A stretch of 64,000 bases of DNA from Hemerocallis citrina. Taxonomy: Eukaryota; Streptophyta; Magnoliopsida; Asparagales; Asphodelaceae. The translations under genes and the position numbers were made by a program. The notes beneath the pieces are model-generated. The model did no database searches. It saw nothing but the letters and a program-made list of their open reading frames with translations, and was not told the DNA's origin. The stretch is taken from contig CM030362.1 of assembly GCA_017893485.1 (NCBI GenBank), forward strand, positions 180,876,175-180,940,174, read 5' to 3'. Below are positions 24,212-35,440 of this stretch, in pieces (the stretch's first letter is position 1; each line of letters opens with the position of its first letter).

Positions 24212-25578
24212 TTGAAGATGTCATGGCGATCAAAAAGGATCAACACAGTGGAAGGCAACGAAGGTCAAGGGGAGGAGCAGCCATTAGAAAATAGTGGCAG
24301 TCAAATGGAGGAGAGAGAGGGAAGCACGCCCACTGCTAAAAAACATAGTGGACAGACAAAGATGTCAGGGGTATGGAAATTGAAGAACAACGAGATGATT
24401 GTTGTGGACAAAAACACTGCCGGACAGCCTATGGGAGCGAATGCAGGTAAATTCGCATCGTTTATTAGTGTGATTGCAAAGAACTCTCGCATAATCCCTT
24501 TGTCATATGAAAGTTGGACGAAGGTGCCCACCACGACAAAGGCGAGTGCTATTTCAACAATCAAGGTATTCACCTTTACAAAAACTAAATGAATGATATT
24601 TGGTTTCTGCAATTCAGTTATCAATTTGCTAAAGTTGTCAAATTTTGCAGCAGTACTTCTCTTTTCCAGACTCACTCGATTCTTGGATGGAAAATTCATT
24701 GTCAAAGAAGTGGAGAGACCACAAGAGTGATTTGAAGGGGAAGTATTATGACAAAACCAGGTCCGAGGCGGATAATGTGAGGGATGTGCCACCCGATGTC
24801 GAGCCTTTAGATTGGCGATTCCTCGTTCACTTCTGGAGTTCGGCGGTTGGGTAGGTATTTACATTACTAGTCAACATTTTAATGTCATCGTGGTTGTATA
24901 CCTACTCTAAGTTATATCGTTGTAATCATTGTGGAACGTACATAAAAGGGTGGAGGTCGGTGTTGCCATTTGTTCACAGCAGCTTGTGTTGCAGACTGCT
25001 GATACACACAGCTTTGCTCTCGTTCGGGAAGAAATGGTAAGCGCAATTCACTTGATCAGTTTTGGCTTACATTTTTATATTTATAATGAAGTCATCTTAC
25101 TAATATATAGGAAGAAGAAATGGGTCCTATGACCTTTGGCCATATAGACTTTTTCGATGCCACATATAGGTCCAAAGATGGGATGTTTGCAACCCCTGCG
25201 GCAGAGCAGATTGTGGTAATTTTTATATCATATTGAACGAGTCTTTGATTTTGACAAAAGCATGTCCAATTGAATAAATGTCTCGTATTTTGTTAATTCC
25301 CGTCCTTTTGCAGACTAACGCTAGAAAGAAGTTTGATGAAATGTCTTCCACTTTTTCCTCTGCGTCTGCGGCGGCTTCCACCAACCCATTAACACGGCAG
25401 TGCCTTGCCATGATTGAAGTGAGGGGAAAAGAGCGACATGGATGTGTACGTGGTATGAGGCTAGGACCACCCCCACTTGGTTATTCGGTCAGCGTGCATC
25501 TACTTCTAGTGGGACTGAGAACGAGGAGATGACACAGTTGAAGGCACAAGTGGCACTCCTGCAAGAGCAAATCTCATA
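24212..25578 (+). pseudogene. Transposase_24 (Ptta/En/Spm, TNPA-like) gene of the inner CACTA
   Basis: In En/Spm the second gene makes the DNA-binding protein that pairs the element ends. Exon 1 (24212 to about 24566) ends KASAISTIK at a GT donor. Exon 2 starts after TTTTGCAG at 24650 with QYFSFPDSLDSWMENSLSKK, WRDHKSDLKGKYYDK and PLDWRFLVHFWSS. Further exon text is ADTHSFALVREEM (to about 25035, donor GTAAGC), EMGPMTFGHIDFFDATYRSK (25111-25216) and, after TTTTGCAG at 25314, NARKKFDEMSSTFSSA and GKERHGCVRGMRLGPPPLGY, the usual end of the family. The frame after LGYS is shifted and the join near 24852 is unclear, so I treat it as decayed or at best doubtful. Confidence 0.8.
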
Positions 25579-26482
25579 ATTAATCAGACAGCAGTCTCCA
25601 GTCCCATCACCTGTAAGTTTTTTAGTTGGTAGAGAGGCTATTTATAGTTTTCATTGGATAGTCATTATCCGAGGTTCTAAAAAATTAACCTAACAAGGTA
25701 CTAAATAATTAACCATTTAATACAAGACATTAAAAATTACATGATATTTATTATCACAAACAGGCGGTGTTTTCATATGTCAACATATTTCTTGCATCTC
25801 TATCACATTGCTCAGTTTGGATTTCATATGTCAATATATTTTTTTATCACAAACTGATACGAAACGGACATGGAAAAAATAACAACAGGAACTCACTGAG
25901 AAAAAAAACCACTATCTATCACACATTGTTCAGTTTGGATTTCGAGTACATTGTATCTCAACTGAGATTTAGATACATCAACAAATTTATTAATGGAGTG
26001 ATAAATTTAATAAGGACATTACTTTCTTTTAAATTTTAATAAGGACATTACTTTCTTTTAAAATTTAATGAGGACATTACTTTCTTCTTCAATTCTTCTT
26101 CTGCCCCTTTGCAGTTTGCAAAGCAGCAAACAAATATGGCAATTGTTGTTCCACCTTCTACTGCAAGCTGCAAAAGGATCATTTAGACCAATAATATATC
26201 TAAGTGTTGGGAAAAAAGGAAGATGTTGTTTTAAAGTAATAGAAAGGTTGAATTCATTGAGCATTTAGAACCGTACTGACCATTAACAACATAAAAACCA
26301 TCAGAAGGATGAAGGTGGTGTAGTTCTTCTTCCCGATGCAGTTGTTTAACCACTGCGAGAAAGAACGGTTTAAGTACAGTTATCAATATAACTGGATTGC
26401 ATAGTTATTATATTCAAAGAATACTAAATAATTTGAACTTCCAACCCCCTCACCCTGCAATGGTGATCAAACCCATCTACGC
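25579..26482. other. AT-rich inner CACTA sequence with a 29-bp direct repeat
   Basis: No gene. Three copies of a 29-bp unit containing AGGACATTACTTTCTT occur at about 26012-26095. A shorter duplicated phrase, CAGTTTGGATTTC, recurs near 25813 and 25931. The segment ends with the LTR3 target duplication TACGC (26478-26482). Confidence 0.6.
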
Positions 26483-29400
26483 TGTAACCCCCATTTCCGC
26501 AAATACGTATTTTCTGAGTATTTTTCTGTATTTCGATATTTATAACTTTGTTATTTGTTAAATTCGTTTTGAATTTCATGTTAAAGTATTTTTCTAAACA
26601 ATAGTCATAATTATTTCGAATAAACTTTGTTTCCATTTCTACTTGATCAACTAGTTACTTTTTAACTCAAATCAAAATATTATTACTGTTTGGACTATTT
26701 TAACAAATTTCTATTTTTACATAATGATATTGCTCTGAAAATTGCTATTGTTGTTAGTATTATTTATTGTTATTTTGTTATTATTTTTATTATTATTATT
26801 GTCACTGTTATTAATGTTAGTATTTTTATTCTTATTGTTATTATTCTTACTAATTGTTATTATTAGTTTTATTATGGTTATTGACATGGTTATTTTATTA
26901 TTCTTATGGTTATTGTGATTATTTATTATTATTATTGATTATTAAAACAAATCCCTTCTTATTTAATAATTGTGTTTATAATTGTTTCAAATAATTTATG
27001 TAATGTGATACAAATTATATTTTTATTATAAATCATATTTTACCAGATATCATATTATTTTGTATTTGGGTTTATATTGATATTTATATTCATATACAAT
27101 CTATTTTTTTATTTATTGGATCTAAACCCAATTACCCAATAGCCCTATATATCACTTTTTCCCCTATAAATACTAATCTTTTAATTAAACCCTAATTATT
27201 TCCCTAACCCTAGCCGCTCTTACCCCGCCCACTGTGCTAACCCCCTCTCTCCACTGTTCATCCCTCCCTGTCTCCCGTTCTCTCTCTCTATTTCCCCATC
27301 ACTGTCTTCAATCCCATCGTCAACCCTTCGTCCACCTCTCCTCGTCATCCCCATGCCACCGCCATCTCATCCCCGTCCTCGTCCCAACCTCGTCGCCATC
27401 AACCCATCGTCTTCACTTCCGCTCGAACCCATTGTCGCCATCGCCATTCGTCGCCGCCACCACTCATCGCCTTCATCGAACCCTCTCTGCTCACCCCCGT
27501 AACCATCGAAGGTCCCTCGCCCTTGTCGTCATCGTTGAGCGCTCGAATTCCCTGCCGTTCTTGCCTTCTCTGTTTCGGCGAAACAGAGCGCTCGAGCACC
27601 ACTGTCGTCGCTTCCCGACCGTAACACCACTGCCAGTCGTCGCCGCCCTCGCCGTGACTGACGCAGTCGCCGTGGTCGTCGCTCACTCTCTCTCTTTCTC
27701 TGTCGAAGTGGAGAAGAGAAATAGTGGGTGATTTTGATGTTTGGTGTTTTGGGTATAGGCAATCCGAAGTCGCTGTTTGCTGTTTTTTGGATCCGGTGTG
27801 GGGTTGTGTTGCTGTTTTGCTGTTTGGTCTTGGATTCGCTGTTTTGCCGTTGCACGTGTCTCGCCCGTATTTTGGATCGTCGCCCGGAATTCTGATCCCA
27901 TTATTCTAGTTATTCGAATTAATCTTCTAACAGACAAGTCTCTTCTTGAACTAGTATTTTGTTTTGTTCAAGATTCCTTTGATCTCTACAAGTAGATCCA
28001 GTCCTTTATCATGCTGTTATTTGAAATTCTATTAAGTCTATTGAGGGTTTACACGAGCTAACCTGAGATATTCTTAACATCATGCCGCTCTCTTTGGTCT
28101 AAAACCTAGTCTCCCTTGAATCTTGCATATGCACAATTACATGAAAAATAACTAGATCCATATTATAGACTTGTTTGATGTATTAGACATGTTAGATTGA
28201 TTTGATTTGATAAATTGATTACCATGCCTGTGAAATTGCATCTTAGAACTGAAATTATGCATGTTAAACACCTAAGAACACTTTGATTATTAATTTGTAT
28301 GGAATGTAGGGTTGTATAATTTAATTGTTGCCTATTAATGTCAAAATAAATTCGAGAATCTAGTTATTTCTTTTTTAATCAGATTTTTGACCATGTTGCT
28401 GTAATATTTTGAAATAACTTTTTGAACATGAAATTTAGCCCCAAATGTCTAGTTTACTACCCTTTTTGCGGACTAGAATTTCGATGTGTAATCTATTAGA
28501 TATCATCATTTTAGTACAGCTATGTCAGAATTTTTAGATTCACAAATGCATGCATATCTTGCTGTTCCATAATTTATTTGACCATGTTAACAGTAAAATA
28601 GAAATCTGAAATAAATTTGGCAGGACCTAAACATGTGTAGGAACTACCCAGAATTTTTATAGATTTATTTGATGAGTTTTCTGATCTGAAACAAATAGGT
28701 GAACACAATTTACAACTTACTGCCTGAACATACAATCTGAAAAGAATAGAGTTTTCACCATAGTTTCTGTAGTTTTTATATGCCTTACATATATTTGCCG
28801 GAACCGGCAGAGAGTCTAGTTTCTAGAATTTCTGACGGATCCAGATTTGCTTTTCTGTAGTAGTAGTAATCCATGTTTTTGTATAGCAAGGTCATGCTGT
28901 CCTGATCATGTGATGTGTGTATAATTGACTTGTTTGCTTCATGATTTGTCTGTAACGAATAGAATTAGTCACACTTAGTATCATAGAATATTTACACCTT
29001 CTTGCATGCTCATATAGGATGAAAATAAACTAATAAAAAGTCGGGGTGTTATGGGTTGACTTGGTAGTGAACAATCGGAGACAGTACTCGGTATGGGTTC
29101 CTCGCCAGCTAATTCCCGTAAATTCCTGAACATCCTGAACATCCTGAATATCTCGTACATCCTGTAAATTCTCGATTACTGAACCAAGTACACGAACCGT
29201 GAATTCATAATCAGTCTAAAATGTTCACTGTGTGTTTGTGCCGAACCTGTAGAATGGGACATAGTAGTACGTGCACTAGATAGGCTAATAAAATGAGTAA
29301 TAACCTACATGCTTGATCCTGTATAGAACTTGACTTGACATCACTCATTACATGTGTGATTAATTGTAGACCTTTGATATTATTGCCTGCCTTTGCTTTG

Positions 29401-29896
29401 TTCTTTGACTTTGATCATGTCCTTTTTCTTTGATATACATGCTTCCTTTATCCTCTATTTTTCTTACTTGCTATCCACGACTTACTCTAAGGACACTCTT
29501 TTCTCTCTTTTTAGACCAAGAATTTACAGGTACCGAAGGAGCAATACAAGAAGAACTTGGTGAGCAAACTCTCTGAAGATCGGAGCTGTACCATTAGAAT
29601 GATATAGCTATCTCTTGTTATTTGCTTATTGTATTGCTTTTATCATACTTTGTATTCCGGGATTCTATGACCCAAAGTTTGTTTTTATCCCAGATGTTGG
29701 ATAATTATTTGGTGAACTTATTTCATGATTATTTTGAAGTTTATTCATTGTTTATGTGGTTACATTTCTCTTACGTGGTTGTATTCTCTTGTATATTGTT
29801 AAGTTAATGTGCTACAGCTTATGGATGATGTATAATCATTCGCTGGACCTTTGTTACGTGCTCGTATTTCCGTATTTTGGGAAGCGGGGCGTGACA
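26483..29896 (+). mobile_element. LTR3: solo LTR, 3.4 kb
   Basis: It starts TGTAACCCCCATTTCCGC and ends GGGAAGCGGGGCGTGACA, flanked by TACGC (26478-26482 and 29897-29901). A TATA box lies at 27165-27172. Downstream is a Ser/Pro/Arg-rich open stretch (27234-27731) with no domain, which I read as leader sequence. A run of imperfect TTA/ATT units occupies 26755-26945. The terminal motif resembles LTR1, LTR2 and the LARD, but the body differs. Confidence 0.85.
27165..27172 (+). promoter_or_regulatory. TATA box of LTR3
   Basis: TATAAATA follows TTTTTCCCC about 680 bp into the LTR. Confidence 0.55.
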
Positions 29897-29901
29897 TACG
29901 C

Positions 29902-31649
29902 AATGGTCGCAAGGTCTGCAATGCTTGCTATGTAACTTAACCTATAAAATGAAGATTTCATCATTCATTCGACATCCACTTTCACATGCAGTACTGTAAG
30001 CAAGTAAACACTAGGCCTAACTATCCTGACATTTTCAAGAACGAAGAAATTGTATCGTATATTTACCTCAAAGTCGCAAAGATCACAAAAAGTAATGTCC
30101 TCATTCTTCATATAAGGCGCAACTTTTCATCTCTTGTTTTTTGCTGCGTACTTCATGTCTAGCTTGAGGCGATTAACTGTTTGGATCCAAAGTCATGCCT
30201 TGGGGCTTAAAAATCTTCTAATACTTGACTGCATGACACTTACACAGACACATGAAGGCTAAAGGCTATCTATTTGGTTCTTCAACCTAACAGAGCAAAA
30301 ATTGACTGCATGACACTTTCCACCTGGTTACTTAATTTAAGAGTACTAACATGCAGTAAATTTAATTTTAGTTTCTCCCTCTCTCTTCCTGAAATATAAT
30401 TTTTCGCATTTTGAGTGGCTTGTATCTCAAGCCCAATATGTGCAGAATCTCCTCCGGAGTCGCCAAATGTGTGTACAAGTCACCTTTCAAGTTTAATAAC
30501 AAAGTGTTATTTGCTCAAAGGCCACAGCTTAGTCACTTTTCTACTCCCGGACATGAATTTTGATGCAATTTCATACTTTGAACTTCAAAGACTAGGTAAA
30601 TACTTGATATTCATATTGTTTCTGTGCTGAAGGGAAGTTAAAATTTATGTAATTTAGACTTACTCTTAGGCAACCATTTTTGTTTCTGAAGTGTATCATG
30701 CTTCTTTTTTGGGTGGATGGCTAGCATATTACCATCAGTTCTCTATTTCTCTTTACATCATGGTCTTTTTTTGGTGGATGACTCTAGTTTATGTACTATG
30801 AATTAATAAGTTTGTTTTATATAGTTTCATGTAGAATGTTCATTAATTGTATGCATAGTTTATAACTTTATATCGATATTTATTAAATTTTTTTTTTTTT
30901 TTTTGCACAGGACGGCCCAATCATTCCATGAAATGTTAGTCGTGCAAATGAAGGAAATGCAACCGATGAAAATGGAAGCAACTCGAGAGGTATGTAGTAG
31001 CGGTCGGCCAAGTCTTCTTGGGGTTATGATATAGTTTGTTGTGTCAAGTACTGTTATATTTGAATATTATGTAATTTCTGAATTATTTTGAATGCTTGGA
31101 AACTTAATGAAATGTATGTCACTTTATTATGCTTAATTAATTATTGTGTTTGGTTGTGAATTGTATTAATATGCCTGAAATTTGGGGAATTATTTGTGAA
31201 TGATTGTACAGGTGATTGAAATGATATTGTCTATTGAATTGTATTGTATTATTGATTTTTTGAAAATTGAATTGTAAATAGGGCTGAAATTTTTTTTCAT
31301 AAAACCCTACACCGGCATTTTGAAAACGCCGGGGTGTTGAATTTTGAAAAATGTAAAAAATGAAAAAAATGTAAAAAAAAAAGAAATAACATACCAGCAT
31401 TTGGAAATTACGATAGAGCGGTATTTTATGAACGCCGGGTAAGTATTAGACAAAACCAGCCTCATATGAAAATACCTTTACCCTGGCGTTTGGTAAAAGC
31501 ATCACGGTAGTCCCCATCTCTACCGCGACGCACGCTCCCGCGGCATTTGTACCGGCATTTTCATAAACGCCGGGGAATGCAACATCGGCGTTTATAAATG
31601 ACGGGGAATAAAAAATAAAATGTCGGGAAAGCTGATTAGTGTTGTAGTG
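29902..31649 (+). other. Right arm of the inner CACTA
   Basis: It is mostly AT-rich and without a supported gene. A possible small exon (30912-30990) follows a T-run and GCACAG and could be the last exon of the second transposase gene. This is weak. Subterminal palindromes fill 31300-31640, for example near 31313-31336 (CCGGCATTTTGAAAACGCCGG) and 31549-31575 (CCGGCATTTTCATAAACGCCGG). The element ends TTGTAGTG at 31649. Confidence 0.6.
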
Positions 31650-32543
31650 ACCCTGGCCCTAAAACAGATGATTTAATTGAAAGCTCCAAGCTAGTAACCA
31701 ATATATTTTCATGCGCCGTCCTAGTTTTCTTTCAATTATATCAGCTAAAACAAATCACTCTCTAATTTTATATGCAGATAATATGTTAGGATACAGCTTT
31801 GATACTTTACAGGGCATGCATTCGGTCTATAGCGAATATGAGTTAGCGAATATGAGTATAGAAAAGTACGCAATATATAAAGGCAGGTAATGCAGGCATG
31901 TAATCCAATTGATTAGTGATTATGATGAAGTTGGCAAACCACAATGCCTTGACCCTATATTGACGTTATCGTGTCCCTTTTAAATGTACAATATTACCTC
32001 AAGAGTGAAGACTTAACTATATTCAACGTACACATTTCTTTTAATCTGCTTATAAAAACATGTCTTATCCTTAGTGTTCTATCACAGCCTCATAATCAGA
32101 ATTGAACCTTCAACTGAATACTCCTAAGTATTAATGCTCATAAATACATACGCTAAAAGCAGTCTTGCAGGCCAAATATTGAAAGATACACTGAACATAT
32201 ACATGTTCTAATTTAACCCCAAATGAGTGCATGAGTTGCTCACAGATCATTTTACTCTTGCAGTAAGTTCGAAAAGATAAATTCAAGGTATAACTTTTTC
32301 CCTGCTTATATAATGACGAGATAGCACATTACATTCATCCACCTAAGCAAGATCAACTATAATCACTTCAATTACAAACTCCAAAAACAGTTCAATTTGA
32401 TACTAACCCGTATTGAAAGAAAGAAAGACATACCTCTATATGATCTTTTTCTGTGAGTTCGATAGCAATTTCACCTCATGAATTTGATCAAACAGTTGTG
32501 GGCAGTAATCAAAAGCAGGGCAGTAGACTTACAAGGTTATTAG
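31650..32543. other. Outer CACTA right half, unassigned
   Basis: AT-rich, with no recognisable coding sequence or RNA. It contains the ACC duplication (31650-31652) and ends with GTTATTAG (32536-32543), the left copy of an 8-bp duplication. Confidence 0.5.
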
Positions 32544-32639
32544 CTAGGCAGTTAAAATCGATTTTTGGACCTAATCGGTCTAGAACCGATTAGTGATTAA
32601 TCGGTTAATCGGAAAATAATCGGGGATTAAATCGGAAAA

Positions 32640-32733
<94 letters not shown>

Positions 32734-33407
32734 AAGATATATCCTTATTATGTAGCAACCCTAAATCCTAACATAAAACTATTATGAAATTATCAAATAG
32801 GAAAATATAGTAACAGAGAAAAAGAAGAGAGTACTTGGTTTGAGGTGGGTTTAGATTCTGGATGTGGGTCGGGTCGGGTTTGCTGGTCAGTTCCATAAAA
32901 AAAAACGGGGAGGAGAAGCAGTGCGAGCAACAAGAAGAGGAAGTGGAGCAGATGCGGGTCGGGTCAAGTATGCGATGACACGGGAGGAGCAACGACGGGT
33001 CAATTTGAGTTTGCTCGAGGAACAAGAAGAGAACCAGTTTGGGTTTGGGTTTGAAGAGAATCAGTTTGGGTTTGGATTTGGGTTTGCGCGAGAAAGAAGA
33101 AGAGAGCAGCGACATGTCAGGTTTGGGTATGCGCGAGAACCAGAAAGAGGTTTGAATTTTGGATTTGGATTTGAGTTTGGGCCGGATTAAGCCCAAATAA
33201 TGCAAATAAGCATGAAAATTAGAGGAGGTGATTTAATCGTTAATCAGTCACTTAAAATCGGCCGATTAACTACTAATCGGCTAATTATACCCGATTAAAT
33301 CGCTAACTATTGAAATATTATAAATCGCAAAAAAAATAATCGCTTAGCCTCCAATTAGCGATTAATCGGAGATTAATCGGGCGTAATCGGGAATTTTAAT
33401 TGCGTAG
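32544..33407. mobile_element. hAT-like non-autonomous element, 864 bp
   Basis: The ends CTAGGCAGTTAAAAT and, inverted, CTACGCAATTAAAAT differ at 2 of 15 positions. They are flanked by 8-bp GTTATTAG and GTTATCAG (one mismatch), the duplication length of hAT elements. Both subterminal regions are filled with AATCGG words in both orientations. The middle has a TTA/TA microsatellite (32641-32727) and a low-complexity Gly/Phe/Arg/Glu frame (32864-33190) that I do not consider a gene. No hAT transposase is present. Confidence 0.7.
32641..32727. repeat. (TTA)n(TA)n microsatellite
   Basis: About 12 TTA units pass into about 26 TA units. Confidence 0.95.
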
Positions 33408-33415
33408 GTTATCAG

Positions 33416-33994
33416 CTCCTTGTGGAAAGTGGAACATCTGCAGTGAGTGCCTATATTAGAGTTAACATGAATATATTAAAAGATGTATAATAAAAATACA
33501 ATAGATCGCCTTCATAAATTTGTTTATGTTCCATCGCCAACCTTAATTTTTCCCCAATTCCACAAACCCTAATTATTCTTCTTACAATCCCAAATTCTCA
33601 AATTCACAAATTAACCTATTATCAAAATTTCAAATTCTTACCTAGGGTTTGAGAGAGAGAGAGAGGAAGATTGATGATGATGATCGCTATGATGGCGACG
33701 GCATCAGCGACGGCAACGGCGGTCGGTGACGGCGACATGGGCCCGTGGTGGTCGGGGCGTTTGTGAGAGACGTGGGGGCTAGGACGGTCGGGGCACGGCG
33801 ACGTGGGGGGCACGGGGGTCACGGCGACGTGGGGGGCACGGGGATCACGGCGACGTGGGGGCAGCGATCAACGATGGCAGGGTACGGCGACGGCGATTGG
33901 GGGTTGGGGTTCGTGAGCGGGAGAAAGAGATGGAGAGGGGATATGAAAAGTTCGATCGGGTTGAGGATAGGAAAATTGTTGTTTAAATGTTTAA
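33416..33994. other. Outer CACTA GC-rich segment with 26-bp repeats
   Basis: Three copies of a 26-bp unit with CACGGCGACGTGGGG begin at 33794, 33820 and 33846. The neighbouring GATGATGATG and GACGGC words give long but low-complexity frames on both strands. I see no domain. Confidence 0.6.
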
Positions 33995-34170
33995 CTTCCT
34001 TTACACCGGCATTTTTTTACATAAAACATCGGTATAGAGCTAACCTACCACGACGTTCGTAAAAAAATGCTAGAATATAAGGGAGTATTTTATTTTTGTT
34101 AATAACGGGGTTCTACTCTGGCATTTTACCGAAACGCCGGGATAGAAACGCCGTAGTAAGCCATTTTTGT
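33995..34170. repeat. Right subterminal repeats of the outer CACTA
   Basis: Palindromic units near 34002-34034 (ACACCGGCATTTTT..AACATCGGTATAG) and 34114-34144 (CTCTGGCATTTT..AAACGCCGGGATAG) mirror those at the left end. Confidence 0.7.
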
Positions 34171-34653
34171 TGTAGTATGTATATCAGCTTTTGGTAGGTC
34201 CGGAGTGGCAGAATTACCGCAATCTACTATGGGTTCAGCCGCGACAGAGTAAGCGTGTGACTGCGACCCTGGGCATAGTAGGAAAAACATGAGGTAATGG
34301 ACACCACTACTGACAGTATCGACAGGTATTAACCGGACGACTGCAACCTCATCATCACTAGAGTATCAGAGACAGGAGATAGCACAAGAGTAGGATTCAT
34401 AGCGGGGGGTCAAACCCCATCAACTGAAGAACGTCATTTGGTTGGGGAATGTGTAGTATGAGATGCATATCTCTCCAATCAAGTGTGCAGTAGAATAAAA
34501 GAATCGTGTGCATTTTTGTATGCATTAGATCTAGGCCGTGGCATACACCAACACTTGATTTGACATCACTTTTTTCTGTGCATCAAATTTTGGTTGTTGA
34601 GGTGTGGAATCATTATAGTATAGCATAGCAAGGATTGCTGTATTATAACATTG

Positions 34654-34675
34654 CGTCAGTTGTATTCAACTGACG
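34654..34675. repeat. 9-bp perfect hairpin in LTR2
   Basis: CGTCAGTTG, loop TATT, CAACTGACG, followed by TGCCCACA. The same hairpin occurs in both LARD LTRs with loop CATA. Confidence 0.85.
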
Positions 34676-34986
34676 TGCCCACAATTTATTAGATTTGTTG
34701 GATTGCTGATCGTAGAGCGGGGAACTCGAGATGCGGATGGCATTTAGTGGAAAGACATTGTCCAATTTGTTGATGAGGTTCCTAATCGTTATACAATGTA
34801 ATTTGTTGATGGAAATGATCGATGTAAATTCATGATATAATTTTCTTGAACAATTTTGTACATTAATAACATTTGTGGCAATAAAAGTTTTTAATTTCCT
34901 GTGATTTTGTTGTGTTGTGACTCATTTGAAGAAAAGATTCTGGCTTGTGTCACGGGTTCTGGATATTGGGAACTCGGGGCGTTACA

Positions 34987-35440
34987 AGTTGTAGGAGCAG
35001 CTCTAGGGAAGTGTTAGACTCCGAACTTGCTGTATGGGTTCTCCAACAAATTGTGAGAGTCACATCGAGTGGAGAGTTGAACTACGAATGGTGCTTTTGC
35101 TTGTTTCTTTGGAATAACTACAATCTACGATTTTGGACCTGTAATCTTTCTTTAAAGAATTTTAACTAGTTTCAGGAATAGATCGAATGGAGAGTTGAAC
35201 TTTGAACGTGCTTGGTTGCAGGTTGCTAAAGTAACTCCGAGCCATGGGTATGGATTCCGAACTTGTTATTTTAGGTGTTAACAGGTTGCAGGAGCAGATC
35301 GAATGGCGAGTTGAACTTTGAACTTACTTTGTTGCAAGTTGCTATAGTAACATCGAGCCATGGGTATGGACTCCGAACCCATCTTAGAAAGAGCTTTTTA
35401 TGAGTTTCTGGTGCCGTTTAACTCATTGTATGAATCCATA
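34987..35440. repeat. Continuation of the Tat2 tail: about 120-bp repeat pair
   Basis: Two diverged copies (35182-35272 and 35302-35384) share GAGTTGAACTTTGAAC, GTTGCAGGTTGCTA and GAGCCATGGGTATGGA. Related words occur near 34992-35070. It joins 13306 once LTR2 is removed and leads into Tat2. Confidence 0.7.

Larger units (their letters stand above)
18492..31649 (+). mobile_element. Inner CACTA (En/Spm) element with transposase genes
   Basis: The ends are CACTACAACATTTATAAGC and, inverted at the right, CACTACAACACTAATCAGC. ACC flanks both sides (18489-18491 and 31650-31652). Subterminal hairpins of the GGCGTTTT type mark both ends. It carries two plus-strand genes in the usual En/Spm order: a TNP2-like transposase (19902-23707) and a Transposase_24-type gene (24212-25578). 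Both are decayed. Later insertions are a MULE-type MITE and a 3.4-kb solo LTR. Without the LTR it is about 9.7 kb. It interrupts the outer CACTA, a relative with matching subterminal motifs. Confidence 0.88.

Noticed and set aside
27234..27731. 165-codon Ser/Pro/Arg/His-rich ORF
   Set aside because: Low-complexity pyrimidine-rich leader of LTR3. The opposite strand is equally open.
32864..33190. 108-codon Gly/Phe/Arg/Glu ORF
   Set aside because: Low-complexity sequence between hAT-like ends, without a domain.
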